Source of the DNA: Janibacter indicus
GTDB taxonomy: Bacteria > Actinomycetota > Actinomycetes > Actinomycetales > Dermatophilaceae
Reading direction: 5' to 3'
DNA: 64,000 bases
Assembly (NCBI RefSeq): GCF_900176385.1
Contig: NZ_FWXN01000006.1
Coordinates: 124,001-188,000, forward strand
The first letter of the stretch is position 1. Every line of letters starts with the position of its first letter. The notes beneath the pieces were generated by a model that searched no databases, was not told the DNA's origin, and was given only the letters and a program-made list of their open reading frames with translations. Below, one piece after another: positions 1-8,759 of the stretch. The translations under genes and the position numbers were made by a program.

Positions 1-1129
1 CAACGGCATCGGCCTGGTGATGATCCACCGGCTCGACCTGGCGGCCGGCCGCGACTTCAGCTCCGGGCTGGCCCTGCGCCAGCTCATCTGGACGGGTCTC
101 GGGGTGGCCATCGCCCTCGTCGTGCTCGTCGCGCTCCGCGACCACCGGGTGCTGCGGCGCTACACCTACACGGCGGGCCTCTTCGCGCTGATCTTCATCG
201 CCCTGCCGCTCACCCCCTTCGGGCACTCGGTCTACGGGGCGAAGATCTGGATCAAGCTCGGCGCCTTCACCTTCCAGCCCGCCGAGGTGGCCAAGATCCT
301 GCTGGCGATCTTCTTCGCCGGCTACCTCGTGCAGACCCGCGACATGCTGGCCCTCGCCGGGCGCAAGTTCCTCGGCATCACCTTCCCCCGCGCCCGCGAC
401 CTCGGCCCCCTCGTCATCGCCTGGCTCGCCGCGGCCGCGGTCCTCGTCCTGGAAAACGACTTCGGGACCACGCTGCTGATCTTCGGGCTCTTCGTCGCGA
501 TGCTCTACATCGCCACCGAGCGCACCTCGTGGATCGTCCTGGGTCTGGGCATGGCGGCCGCCGGCGCGTTCGTCGTCTACCAGTTCGCCAGCCACGTGCA
601 GACCCGCATCCTGTGCTGGACCGACACCTTCTCCGAGGAGGGCGTCGAGCAGTGCGGGCAGATCGGCGCCGGCATCATGGGCATGGCCGCCGGCGGCATC
701 TCCGGCACCGGTCTGGGGCGCGGGCGGCCGTGGCTGACCCCGCTGCCCGAGTCGGACTTCATCTTCACCAGCATCGCCGAGGAGCTCGGCCTGATCGGCG
801 TCTTCGCGATCATCATGCTCTACGCGCTGCTCGTCGAGCGCGGCCTGCGCTCGGCCATCGGCCTGCGCGACGGCTTCGGCAAGCTCCTCGCGAGCGGACT
901 GACCTTCGTCCTGGCCATCCAGGTCTTCGTCGTCATCGGTGGCGTCACCAGGGTCATCCCGCTCACCGGGCTCACCCTCCCCTTCGTCGCCTACGGCGGA
1001 TCCTCACTCCTGACGAACTGGACCCTCATCGCCATCCTGCTGCGCATCAGCGACCACGCCCGCCGCCCCGAGCCGGAGTTCGACCCCGCCTCGATGGACG
1101 CCCCGACGCAGGTGGTGAAGGCGCGATGA
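1..1129 (+). CDS. rodA: SEDS-family peptidoglycan glycosyltransferase RodA/FtsW, 5' truncated by window edge
   Basis: Integral membrane SEDS protein that polymerises lipid II into glycan strands together with a class B PBP. The reading frame is open from base 2, and a family-like segment (NGIGLVMIHRLD) precedes the first in-frame GTG/ATG at 17-22, so the true start lies upstream of the window. The visible part has many hydrophobic helices, and around residues 215-255 the conserved SEDS region GTGLGRGRP...PESDFIFTSIAEELG. The tail after the last helix is short. The stop overlaps the ATG of pbpA (ATGA at 1126-1129), so the SEDS protein and its partner transpeptidase are translationally coupled. 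RodA is preferred over FtsW because of the pbpA-pknB context; the two cannot be separated firmly by eye. Confidence 0.93.
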   Translation, partial: NGIGLVMIHRLDLAAGRDFSSGLALRQLIWTGLGVAIALVVLVALRDHRVLRRYTYTAGLFALIFIALPLTPFGHSVYGAKIWIKLGAFTFQPAEVAKILLAIFFAGYLVQTRDMLALAGRKFLGITFPRARDLGPLVIAWLAAAAVLVLENDFGTTLLIFGLFVAMLYIATERTSWIVLGLGMAAAGAFVVYQFASHVQTRILCWTDTFSEEGVEQCGQIGAGIMGMAAGGISGTGLGRGRPWLTPLPESDFIFTSIAEELGLIGVFAIIMLYALLVERGLRSAIGLRDGFGKLLASGLTFVLAIQVFVVIGGVTRVIPLTGLTLPFVAYGGSSLLTNWTLIAILLRISDHARRPEPEFDPASMDAPTQVVKAR

Positions 1130-2580
1130 ACCAGCCCATCCGCAGGCTGTCGACGCTCGTGGCCGTGATGTTCGTGCTGCTGCTCGGCGCGAGCACGTGG
1201 ATCCAGGTGCTCGGCAGCCAGGACATCAACGACCGCCCCGGCAACCGCCGCACCCAGCTCGAGAGCTACGCCCGCGAGCGCGGCCAGATCCTCCTCGGTG
1301 GCCGCGCCATCGCCTCGTCGTCGCCCACCGACGACGACCTGCAGTGGCAGCGCACCTACAGCGACCCGCAGCTCTACTCCCACGTCACCGGCTGGAACTC
1401 CTTCACCTACGGTCCCGGGGGTGGCGTCGAGTTCGCCGCCGACGGCCTGCTGTCCGGGCGCGACGACCGCCTCTTCTACGACCGGCTCACCAGCACCATC
1501 GCCGGGCGCACCCCGAAGGGGGCGAGCCTGGAGCTGACCATCGACCCGCGCGTGCAGCGCGCCGCCGACGAGGCCCTGGGCGACCAGCGCGGCGCCGTCG
1601 TCGCGCTCGACCCGCGCACGGGCGAGATCCTCGCGTTGGTCTCCCACCCCGACTTCGACCCGACGCCGCTCGTCAGCCACAACACGTCCACGGAGAAGAA
1701 GGCCTGGGAGGAGCTCAACTCCGACTCCAGCCGCCCACTCGTCAACCGCGCGATCTCCGGCAACCTCTACCCCCCGGGCTCGGTCTTCAAGATCGTCACC
1801 GCCGCCGCCGCCATCGAGGACGGCCAGTGGGACGAGAACTCCTCCATCCCCGGGCCCGCCGTGCTCGACCTGCCGCAGACCGAGGTCGGGCTACCCAACT
1901 CGCACGCGGGTGCCTGCGGACCCAACGACATGGTCACGCTGGCCGTCGCCATGCAGGACTCCTGCAACACCGCCTTCGGTTGGCTCGGCATGGAGCTCGG
2001 CGGCGACGCCGTCCGGGACCAGGCCGCGAAGTTCGGCTTCGGCGACGACCTCGAGATCCCGATGAACGTCACGCCGTCGACGGTGCCCGACGAGCTGAGC
2101 CCCCCGCAGGAGGCCCAGGTCGGCATCGGCCAGTACGACGTGCGCGTCACCCCGCTGCAGGTCGCCATGGTGAGCGCCGCCGTCGCCAACGACGGTGTCG
2201 TCATGACCCCGCACCTCGTCCAGTCGGTCCTCGGGCAGGACCTGTCGGAGATCAGCGAGACCAAGCCCGAGCAGCTGTCGAAGGCCATGGAGCCGGAGAC
2301 CGCCGACCAGCTGACCGACATGATGAAGCTCGTCGTCGAGCAGGGCACCGGCACGCAGGCCGCCGTGCCGGGCGTCAGCGTCGCCGGCAAGACCGGGACG
2401 GCCGAGCACGCGACCGACGCCCCTCCGCACGCCTGGTTCACCGGCTTCGCGCCGGCCGACAACCCCAAGGTCGCCGTCGCCGTCGTCGTCGAGGACGGCG
2501 GCCGCGAGGGCAACGAGGCCTACGGCGGATCGGTCGCCGGACCGATCAGCTCGGCTGTGATGAAGGCGGCCCTGCAGTGA
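1126..2580 (+). CDS. pbpA: Class B penicillin-binding protein PbpA (peptidoglycan transpeptidase)
   Basis: Membrane-anchored D,D-transpeptidase that cross-links peptidoglycan, the partner of the SEDS protein just upstream. The start is the ATG inside the ATGA overlap; the longer open frame upstream is only the rodA antiframe. The 484-residue protein has one N-terminal membrane helix (about 10-28), a dimerisation region, and a transpeptidase domain with all three active-site motifs: SVFK at 219-222, SCN at 279-281 and KTG at 422-424. Length and short N-terminal domain match actinobacterial PbpA. It is co-directional with rodA and with the PASTA kinase 46 bp downstream, the usual wall-growth and signalling operon. 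Function is well supported by the motifs. Confidence 0.95.
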   Translation: MNQPIRRLSTLVAVMFVLLLGASTWIQVLGSQDINDRPGNRRTQLESYARERGQILLGGRAIASSSPTDDDLQWQRTYSDPQLYSHVTGWNSFTYGPGGGVEFAADGLLSGRDDRLFYDRLTSTIAGRTPKGASLELTIDPRVQRAADEALGDQRGAVVALDPRTGEILALVSHPDFDPTPLVSHNTSTEKKAWEELNSDSSRPLVNRAISGNLYPPGSVFKIVTAAAAIEDGQWDENSSIPGPAVLDLPQTEVGLPNSHAGACGPNDMVTLAVAMQDSCNTAFGWLGMELGGDAVRDQAAKFGFGDDLEIPMNVTPSTVPDELSPPQEAQVGIGQYDVRVTPLQVAMVSAAVANDGVVMTPHLVQSVLGQDLSEISETKPEQLSKAMEPETADQLTDMMKLVVEQGTGTQAAVPGVSVAGKTGTAEHATDAPPHAWFTGFAPADNPKVAVAVVVEDGGREGNEAYGGSVAGPISSAVMKAALQ

Positions 2581-2626
2581 ACCCCGTCCTGAGCACCCCA
2601 CCCACCCGCGAGTCCAGGGGGACAGC

Positions 2627-4519
2627 ATGAGCAGCTCGACACCCCGCCTGCTCGGCGGCCGCTACGAGGTCGGTGAGCTCATCGGACGCGGCGGCATGGC
2701 CGAGGTCCACCTGGGACACGACGCCCGGCTCGGCCGACCCGTCGCGATCAAGATCCTGCGCACCGACCACGCGCGCGATGCGGCCTTCCTCGGCCGCTTC
2801 CGGCGCGAGGCGCAGTCCGTCGCCGGCCTCAACCACCGCTCGATCGTCGCCGTCTACGACTCCGGCGAGGACCGCATCACCGAGACCGGCGGCGCCACGC
2901 TCGACATCCCCTACATCGTCATGGAGTACGTCGACGGCCGGACCCTGCGCGAGGTCCTCAACGACTCCGAGACCGGCACGATCGAGCCCGACGAGGCGGC
3001 GCGGATCGTCCAGCAGGTCCTCGAGGCCCTCGACTACAGCCACGAGATGGGCATCGTCCACCGCGACATCAAGCCCGGCAACGTCATGCTCGCCGACGAC
3101 GGCAGTGTCAAAGTCATGGACTTCGGCATCGCCCGCGCGATCGCCGACACCCAGGCCACGATGACCCAGACCCAGGCGGTCATCGGCACGGCGCAGTACA
3201 TCTCCCCCGAGCAGGCCCGGGGCGAGACGGTCGACAAGCGCAGCGACGTCTACTCGACCGGCTGCCTGCTCTTCGAGCTGCTCACCGGACGCACGCCCTA
3301 CACGGGCGAGCCGATCTCGCTGACCTACCAGCACGTCAACGCCGACATCCCGCTCCCTTCGTCCGTCAACCCGAGCGTGCCGCCGGAGCTCGACGCGATC
3401 GTCCTGCACGCCCTGACCAAGGACCGCGACGAGCGCTACCCGGATGCCCGGGCGATGGCCGAGGACCTCGGCGCCTTCCGCGGGGGCATGCCCATCAGCC
3501 CGGTCGTCACCGAGCACCTCGACGCCGCGACGACCGCGCTGCCCGTCGCCGCCGCCCGGCCCGAAGGAGCGCCCCTGCGCACCGAGCCCGACACCGCGTC
3601 GATGCCGGCGGCACCGCCGCGACGCCGACGCTCCGGGCTGGGCTGGGTCATCGCCGCACTCCTGCTCATCCCGCTCGCCCTGCTCGGGTGGTACGCGTGG
3701 AGTGCCAGCCAGGGCGACGACGTCGTCGAGGTGGCCGTGCCACGGGTCGTCGGCATGGACGAGGACGCCGCCCGCGCCGAGCTGGACAAGGCCGGGCTGC
3801 GCACCGACGTCGAGACGGTGACCAACGACGCGACCGTCGGCGAGGTCGTCGCACAGAACCCTGGCGAGGGCACCAGCGTGGCCGAGGGCGAGACGGTGAC
3901 CATCGAGGTCTCCGGCGGGCCTGACGAGGTGACGGTCCCGAGCATCGTCGGGATGAGCCGCGGCGAGGCCAAGAGCGCGCTCGAGGCCCAGGGGCTCGAG
4001 CTCGGCACGGTGACCAAGGAGGACAGCCCCGACCAGTCGGCCAACCACGTCATCAGCACCAGCCCCGGTGTGGCCGAGTCCGTCGCCCGCGGCAGCAAGG
4101 TCGACGTCGTCGTCGCCAGCGGTGACGTCGAGCTCAAGGACTATACCGGTCAGCAGATCGACGAGGTGCGCAATGAGATCTTCGCGCTCGGCCTCGACGT
4201 CAAGGTCGAGTCGGAGACCTCGAGCGAGGAGCCGGGCACGGTGCTGGGGCAGAACCCCGGCGCGGGCAAGATCAAGCAGGGGCGCACGGTGACCTTCACC
4301 GTCGCGACCGAGCCGGAGTCGACGACGACGGTCACCGAGACACCTTCGACGACGTCCGACGAGACGACCGACGAGACGACCGACGAGCCGACGACGGACG
4401 AGCCGACGAGCGACCCGACGTCGACGAGCGAGCCCACGGGCGGGACCCTAAGCCCCTCGCCCACCTCGACGGACCGACCCACGACCGACCGGACCACGCA
4501 GTCGCCCGCGAGTCCGTGA
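2627..4519 (+). CDS. pknB: Serine/threonine protein kinase with three PASTA domains (PknB type)
   Basis: Transmembrane kinase that senses muropeptide/lipid II outside the cell and phosphorylates division and wall-synthesis proteins. The 630-residue protein has an intact kinase domain: glycine loop at 20-24, VAIK lysine K42, HRD at 145-147 and DFG at 165-167. A basic patch and one membrane helix (about 338-357) follow, then three PASTA repeats (about 368-430, 432-500, 501-563). It ends in a Thr/Glu/Asp/Pro-rich tail with TDE-type repeats. Many relatives carry a second kinase, pknA, between pbpA and pknB; none is present here. Start ATG 2627 follows AGGGGGAC, an acceptable ribosome site. Confidence 0.95.
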   Translation: MSSSTPRLLGGRYEVGELIGRGGMAEVHLGHDARLGRPVAIKILRTDHARDAAFLGRFRREAQSVAGLNHRSIVAVYDSGEDRITETGGATLDIPYIVMEYVDGRTLREVLNDSETGTIEPDEAARIVQQVLEALDYSHEMGIVHRDIKPGNVMLADDGSVKVMDFGIARAIADTQATMTQTQAVIGTAQYISPEQARGETVDKRSDVYSTGCLLFELLTGRTPYTGEPISLTYQHVNADIPLPSSVNPSVPPELDAIVLHALTKDRDERYPDARAMAEDLGAFRGGMPISPVVTEHLDAATTALPVAAARPEGAPLRTEPDTASMPAAPPRRRRSGLGWVIAALLLIPLALLGWYAWSASQGDDVVEVAVPRVVGMDEDAARAELDKAGLRTDVETVTNDATVGEVVAQNPGEGTSVAEGETVTIEVSGGPDEVTVPSIVGMSRGEAKSALEAQGLELGTVTKEDSPDQSANHVISTSPGVAESVARGSKVDVVVASGDVELKDYTGQQIDEVRNEIFALGLDVKVESETSSEEPGTVLGQNPGAGKIKQGRTVTFTVATEPESTTTVTETPSTTSDETTDETTDEPTTDEPTSDPTSTSEPTGGTLSPSPTSTDRPTTDRTTQSPASP

Positions 4520-4647
4520 GGCAGGAGCCCGTGAGGGCGGCCGGTGCGCGGGCGCGGGGTGGCCGGTCGGTGCGCGCGTGCAGCCGGTCCGCGAGAGCGG
4601 GCAGGGCGGGGCGATCGGACCCCTGGCGGTCGGATCTGGGTGACTCA

Positions 4648-4693
4648 CCGTTGCTCCACAGGACGGGTCACGACCCAGACCACGGAGCAACGG
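4648..4693. terminator. Nested inverted repeat between convergent pknB and yihY
   Basis: A perfect 10-bp inverted repeat (CCGTTGCTCC at 4648-4657, GGAGCAACGG at 4684-4693) encloses a smaller hairpin GGGTC-AC-GACCC (4665-4676). It lies in the 257-bp gap between two convergent genes, so a bidirectional terminator is the simplest reading. No T tract follows on either strand, so factor-independent termination is unproven. Nothing else is evident in 4520-4776. Confidence 0.4.
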
Positions 4694-4776
4694 CGTAGCG
4701 CAGCCGAGCCGGCTGCCCTGTCCCACTGAATCTGCCCGACAACCTGCCGGCCGTTCGGCCAGCTGGCCCCGAGAGG

Positions 4777-5760
4777 TCAGTCGTCGCCGTCGCGCCCGCG
4801 CGTCTCGTCGAAGAAGACGTCGATCCGCTGGAACCCCTTGAGCCGCTGCGCCTCCGCGTGCCGGGCGTAGGCGCGCTGGTCGGCGCTGGTGAGCACCACC
4901 TGGTCGGTGAAGGGCGTGAGCAGCGCGCGGGGCCACAGGTGCTCCTTGCGCACGACATTGACCTCGGCGCAGAGCATGATCGCCACCGACATCGTGTAGA
5001 GGAAGACGAGCAGGCCCAGGACGATCGCGAAGACCGAGTTGAGGTTACTCGCCCGCTCGATGACGGTGCTGACGTACACCGCACCGACCGTCTGCATCCC
5101 CTGCCAGGCGAGCGCCGCGAGGGTCGCTCCCGGCAGCACGTCGGCCAGGCTGAGCGCCCGGGTGGTGGCGATGATGAAGATCAGTGAGATGACGAGCGTG
5201 TTGAGCACGATCGAGGCGATGGTGATCGCCCACCCGGCGTAGCCACCGGAGACGAGTCGCTGCAGATAGGTCGTCAGGCCGGTGGTGAGCACGATGGTCA
5301 TGCCGGCCACGAGCAGGAGCAGCATCCCCCGGCCACGACTGGCGAAGGGGTTGGGCCGGCTGTTGCGCGGAACCATCCACGCGGTGTTGTTGGCGTACTG
5401 CAGGGCCTGACCCACGCCGAGCCCACCGTAGAGCGCGGCGAGTCCACCGACGACCAGACCGACGGGGCCACCACCCAGGGTGCCGGTCGTGCGCAGCTCG
5501 TCACCGACGATCGGGAACTCCGACAGCGCCGAGTCGAGGATCCGGTCCTGCCACTCGGGCTGCCCCTGCAGGACGAAGCCGACGACGGTCGACAGCAGCA
5601 GCAGCCCGGGGAAGAGCGAGAGGAAGCCGTAGTAGGTCAGCAGCGCGCACAGGTAGCCGCCGAAGTCGTCGAAGAACTTGTAGACGACCGCGAGCGGGAA
5701 GCCGAGCACCGGGTGCCGGCGCTGGATCCGGTCCAGCGGGCCGACCGTCGGCTCGCCCAT
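4777..5760 (-). CDS. YihY/BrkB family inner-membrane protein
   Basis: Multi-pass membrane protein of 327 residues in the YihY/virulence factor BrkB family (once misannotated as RNase BN). About six hydrophobic helices are visible, the first in the segment TYYGFLSLFPGLLLL (about 43-57), which carries the family-typical aromatic-F-SLFP pattern. A polar C-terminal tail of about 50 residues is rich in Arg, Asp and Glu. The biochemical role of the family is unresolved; transport or envelope functions have been proposed. It is convergent with pknB and ends 17 bp upstream of the trpG-like stop, so the two may share a transcript with genes to their right. Confidence 0.85.
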   Translation of the reverse strand: MGEPTVGPLDRIQRRHPVLGFPLAVVYKFFDDFGGYLCALLTYYGFLSLFPGLLLLSTVVGFVLQGQPEWQDRILDSALSEFPIVGDELRTTGTLGGGPVGLVVGGLAALYGGLGVGQALQYANNTAWMVPRNSRPNPFASRGRGMLLLLVAGMTIVLTTGLTTYLQRLVSGGYAGWAITIASIVLNTLVISLIFIIATTRALSLADVLPGATLAALAWQGMQTVGAVYVSTVIERASNLNSVFAIVLGLLVFLYTMSVAIMLCAEVNVVRKEHLWPRALLTPFTDQVVLTSADQRAYARHAEAQRLKGFQRIDVFFDETRGRDGDD

Positions 5761-5777
5761 GCTCCCCCCTTCGCCCG

Positions 5778-6434
5778 TCAGCCGGCCGCGACGGCCCGGG
5801 CCACGCCCTCGACGTCACGCACGAGCGGGGACATGCCCGCACTGCGCTCGACGGCGCCGGCGTCGCCGGTCATGGCCAGCCAGTTGGCGAGGATGCGGTG
5901 CCCGCCCTCGGTGAGGACCGACTCGGCGTGGAACTGCACGCCGTGCAGCGGCAGGTCGCGGTGGTGCGCGGCCATGATGACCCCGGACTCGGTGTGGCCG
6001 TTGGGCACGAGGGTGTCGGGCACGGTCGCCGGGTCGATGGTCAACGAGTGGTAGCGGGTGGCGGTGAAGGGCGAGGCGAGCCCCGCCAGCACCCCCGTCT
6101 GGTCGTGCAGGACCCGGCTCGTCTTGCCGTGTAGCAGCTCCGGCGCCCGCCCGACCGTCGCCCCGAGGACGAGACCGAGGGCCTGGTGGCCGAGGCAGAC
6201 GCCGAGCATCGGCTGGGCCCGCTCGGCACAGGCCTCGATCATCGCCGTGGAGACACCGGCCTCCTCGGGCGTGCCGGGGCCGGGCGAGATGAGGACGCCG
6301 TCGAAGTCGGCGCCGTCGGCGGGAGCGACGGCGTCGTTGCGCACGACCGTCGTCTCGGCCCCCAGCTGCTGCAGGTAGCCCACGATCGTGAAGACGAAGC
6401 TGTCGTAGTTGTCGACGACGAGGATGCGGCTCAC
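5778..6434 (-). CDS. Class I glutamine amidotransferase (anthranilate/aminodeoxychorismate synthase component II)
   Basis: Supplies ammonia from glutamine to a chorismate-using synthase (TrpE or PabB). The 218-residue protein has the complete triad: Cys80 in GVCLGHQALG, and His169 and Glu171 in QFHAES. An oxyanion-region PGPGTP motif sits near residue 51. No component I gene is adjacent. The same orphan glutaminase near pknB is annotated trpG in mycobacteria, so a dual tryptophan/folate role is possible. The start codon is a GTG (6432-6434) with no good Shine-Dalgarno site. A TACTGT hexamer just upstream suggests a very short or absent leader. Confidence 0.9.
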   Translation of the reverse strand: MSRILVVDNYDSFVFTIVGYLQQLGAETTVVRNDAVAPADGADFDGVLISPGPGTPEEAGVSTAMIEACAERAQPMLGVCLGHQALGLVLGATVGRAPELLHGKTSRVLHDQTGVLAGLASPFTATRYHSLTIDPATVPDTLVPNGHTESGVIMAAHHRDLPLHGVQFHAESVLTEGGHRILANWLAMTGDAGAVERSAGMSPLVRDVEGVARAVAAG

Positions 6435-6450
6435 CGGAACAGTATGTCCC

Positions 6451-7227
6451 TCATCGTCGGGACGAGAGCGGTCGGGCGTGGTCGAGCGTCGTGCGCCCGT
6501 CGAAGGGGGGCAGCTCGGTCTCGTCGTCGTGCTCGACCTCGTAGCCCAGGCCGACGGCGTCGACGTACTGCTTGTAGACGCTCACGGCGGGGTCCTCGTC
6601 GAGGGCGGCCTGGAGGTCCTCCTGGTCGCCGATCGCGGTGATCGTGAAGGGCGGCGAGTAGACCCTGCCCTGGAGGATCAGGGTGTTGCCGACGCAGCGG
6701 ACCGCACTGGTGGAGACGACCCGCTGGTCCATGATCTGCATCGACTCGGCACCGCCGCGCCACAGGGCGTTGACCACGCCCTGCACGTCCTGCTGGTGGA
6801 CCACGACGTCGTCGACGGTGAACCCCTCCGGCACCTCGCTCGCCTTGAGATGGGCGTCGTCGAGCGTCACCGTCACCGACGGGCCCTGCACGGCGGTCAT
6901 GCCGGCGGAGCGCGCATTGGCCCGGCTCTCCTCGTCGATGGCGCGCAGCCGCGAGCTGCCGGGGGCGGCGGACTTCGTCAGCTGGTCGACCTCGCTACGC
7001 AGGGTCTGCACCCGCTGCGCGGAGCGCTCGTTGTCGAGGGTGCGCTCACGGATGACGTCGGGCACCCCCGTCGCCTCGCTGCGCAGGTCGGTCCCACGGG
7101 CCGTCGTGCTCGAGGTCGCGAAGAGCAGGCCGGCGCCGGCGGCGATGACGGGCACGAGGGCCGACCACCGGCTCGGCCGATGGGTCAGCCAGGTGCGCAC
7201 TCGGCTGCGCAGGTCACGGTCCGGCAC
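6451..7227 (-). CDS. DUF881 family protein, single N-terminal membrane anchor
   Basis: Protein of 258 residues recognised as the DUF881 family found beside crgA in actinobacteria. A basic N-terminus is followed by one hydrophobic helix (about 22-42), a short coiled-coil stretch around 65-95 and a globular DUF881 domain (SVTVTLDDAH, VPEGFTVDDVVVHQQDVQ, NALWRGGAESMQIMDQR). The GTG start at 7227 is preferred to an ATG about 100 codons upstream because the upstream stretch is antisense to crgA and AAGGGGG lies just before the GTG. It is divergent from crgA. DUF881 proteins are thought to act at the cell envelope or division site, but no reaction is known. Confidence 0.8.
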   Translation of the reverse strand: MPDRDLRSRVRTWLTHRPSRWSALVPVIAAGAGLLFATSSTTARGTDLRSEATGVPDVIRERTLDNERSAQRVQTLRSEVDQLTKSAAPGSSRLRAIDEESRANARSAGMTAVQGPSVTVTLDDAHLKASEVPEGFTVDDVVVHQQDVQGVVNALWRGGAESMQIMDQRVVSTSAVRCVGNTLILQGRVYSPPFTITAIGDQEDLQAALDEDPAVSVYKQYVDAVGLGYEVEHDDETELPPFDGRTTLDHARPLSSRR

Positions 7228-7306
7228 GGGGCACCCCCTTCGGTCGGTGGATCGGTGCTCGGCATCTACGCTAGGCCACGACCCCCGTAGACCCGAGGAG
7301 CACCCA

Positions 7307-7672
7307 GTGGCGAAGTCCGCCGACGACGCGAAGGACACGACCGAGGCCCCGGCCGACAAGACCACGGCCACGGCCAGGGCGAAGGCCGCGAGCAAGAGCG
7401 CCGCCCGCTCCGGCAACCCGAGCAAGCGCGCGGCAGCGGCCGAGGCCGGCGAGGCCAGCCGTTCGCGACACAAGGTCAAGGCCCAGCGGGTGGGCAACCC
7501 GAGCTGGTTCGTGCCGGTGATGCTCGGCCTGATGCTCATCGGGCTCGTGTGGGTCGTGACCTTCTACATCACGCAGGAGCAGTACCCCGTCGAGTCGTGG
7601 GGCCGGTGGAACCTCGGCGCCGGGTTCGCCTTCATCCTCGCCGGCTTCGCCATGACGACGCGCTGGCGATGA
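7307..7672 (+). CDS. crgA: Cell division protein CrgA
   Basis: Small septal membrane protein that coordinates FtsZ/FtsI recruitment in actinobacteria. The 121-residue protein has a long Ala/Lys-rich N-terminal tail (about 1-65) and then the CrgA core: NPSWFVPVM, first membrane helix (about 67-87), short loop QEQYPVESWGRWN and second helix (about 99-115). Typical CrgA is 85-95 residues, so the charged extension is longer than usual. Start GTG 7307 is preceded by GAGGAG at 7295-7300. It is divergent from the DUF881 gene, the arrangement seen in other actinobacterial origins, and is followed by two hairpins. Confidence 0.92.
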   Translation: MAKSADDAKDTTEAPADKTTATARAKAASKSAARSGNPSKRAAAAEAGEASRSRHKVKAQRVGNPSWFVPVMLGLMLIGLVWVVTFYITQEQYPVESWGRWNLGAGFAFILAGFAMTTRWR

Positions 7673-7679
7673 CGCGCTG

Positions 7680-7714
7680 ACCGGCAGGTTCCCCCTGTGG
7701 GAATCTGCCGGTTT
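7680..7714 (+). terminator. Hairpin terminator downstream of crgA
   Basis: Arms ACCGGCAG and CTGCCGGT with inner TTCCC/GGGAA pairing form a strong stem-loop 8 bp after the crgA stop, followed by TTT. Probable first terminator of crgA. Confidence 0.65.
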
Positions 7715-7721
7715 CCCCCAC

Positions 7722-7758
7722 AAGCCTGTGGACAACTCGAGTTGTCCACAGGCTTTTT
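7722..7758. terminator. Perfect 34-bp palindrome with T tail that contains two inverted DnaA boxes
   Basis: Bases 7722-7755 form a perfect palindrome and run into TTTTT (7754-7758), the form of an intrinsic terminator between convergent crgA and the rhomboid gene. Each arm also contains the DnaA-box sequence TTGTCCACA: one on the + strand at 7742-7750 and one on the - strand at 7727-7735. It may both end transcription and bind DnaA; the sequence alone cannot tell which role is used. Confidence 0.7.
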
Positions 7759-7795
7759 CACATCTGGGGACAAATGACACGCGTGTAACTCGGCG

Positions 7796-7804
7796 TTGTC
7801 CACA
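7796..7804 (+). promoter_or_regulatory. Third DnaA box downstream of crgA
   Basis: Exact TTGTCCACA, 45 bp from the box pair in the palindrome at 7722-7755. Three perfect boxes within 78 bp is a density otherwise seen only near oriC in this window. Confidence 0.6.
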
Positions 7805-7834
7805 GCCTGCGATGGCCCGGGACCGCCGGTGTCA

Positions 7835-8755
7835 TCACCCGAAGGGAGCCTCGAACCCGCTCGGGGACAGGGCATAGCGCGCCAGCCCGAGGACGACGAC
7901 GAGCGCGAGCACCGCGCCGACCCCGACCCACGCCAGGCCCGGCCGACCGCGGCTGCGCGAGAGGGCGATGACACCCGCGAGGACACCACCGGCGACGAGG
8001 CCACCGAGGTGCGCCTCCCACGCGACATTGGGGACGAGGAAGCCGATGACGGCGTTGATGCCGATCGTGGCGACCATCGACGAGCTGTCGCGGCCGAGGT
8101 GCCGGTTGAGCACGATGACGGCGGCGAAGAGGCCGAAGACCGCGCCGGACGCCCCGACGATCGGCACGTAGGCCTCGGGGTCGGCCGGGTCGACGGGCTG
8201 GAAGAGCAGCCAGGTCACCGAGCCGGCCAGCGCGGTGACGAGGTAGATCGCGAGGTAGCGGGCCCAGCCGAGCATCCGCTCGAGGTAGCCGCCGACGAGC
8301 CACAGCGCGAGCATGTTGAACAGGATGTGCATCGGCTGGTTGGGGCTGTGGGCGAAGGCCGAGGTCAGCAGGCGCCAGGGCTCGGTGGTGCCGAGGGCGG
8401 GCGCGAAGGCGACCTCCTGGAAGACCCGCGGCGAGAGCAGCTCGCCGATCCACACGAGGGCGCAGATCGCGATGATCGCGATGGTGAGACGCGGCGCGTC
8501 GCCACCGCTGCCTGCGCGGCCGCCGAAGACGGTGCGCTGGGGGCGGTCCCCCTTCGACCCCTGACGGACGCAGTCGACGCACTGGACGCCGACGGCGGCC
8601 GATCGCTGGCACTCGGGGCACACCGGTCGGTGGCACCGCTGGCAGCGGATGTAGGAGACCCGGTCAGGGTGCCGGGGGCACGTGGGGGTCTCGGGGGTGG
8701 CGCCGGTGCCGCCGTCCGTGGACGAACCGCCCCAGCCGGACGGCGGCAGCGACAC
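7835..8755 (-). CDS. Rhomboid family intramembrane serine protease with N-terminal zinc-ribbon-like region
   Basis: Membrane protease of 306 residues that cleaves substrates within the bilayer. The rhomboid core (about 88-290) has the catalytic serine in GASG (S203) and the catalytic histidine H249 in WEAHLGG, with the loop-1/helix-2 motif MHILFNMLALWLVG at 142-155. The cytosolic N-terminus contains paired Cys/His motifs (CPRHP, CQRCHRPVCPEC, CVDC at 26-62), resembling a B-box/zinc ribbon; this is common in actinobacterial rhomboids. Its stop lies 80 bp from the crgA terminator palindrome. It is followed on the same strand by nothing close and preceded by ppiA (5 bp). Substrate unknown. Confidence 0.9.
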   Translation of the reverse strand: MSLPPSGWGGSSTDGGTGATPETPTCPRHPDRVSYIRCQRCHRPVCPECQRSAAVGVQCVDCVRQGSKGDRPQRTVFGGRAGSGGDAPRLTIAIIAICALVWIGELLSPRVFQEVAFAPALGTTEPWRLLTSAFAHSPNQPMHILFNMLALWLVGGYLERMLGWARYLAIYLVTALAGSVTWLLFQPVDPADPEAYVPIVGASGAVFGLFAAVIVLNRHLGRDSSSMVATIGINAVIGFLVPNVAWEAHLGGLVAGGVLAGVIALSRSRGRPGLAWVGVGAVLALVVVLGLARYALSPSGFEAPFG

Positions 8756-8759
8756 GGGA

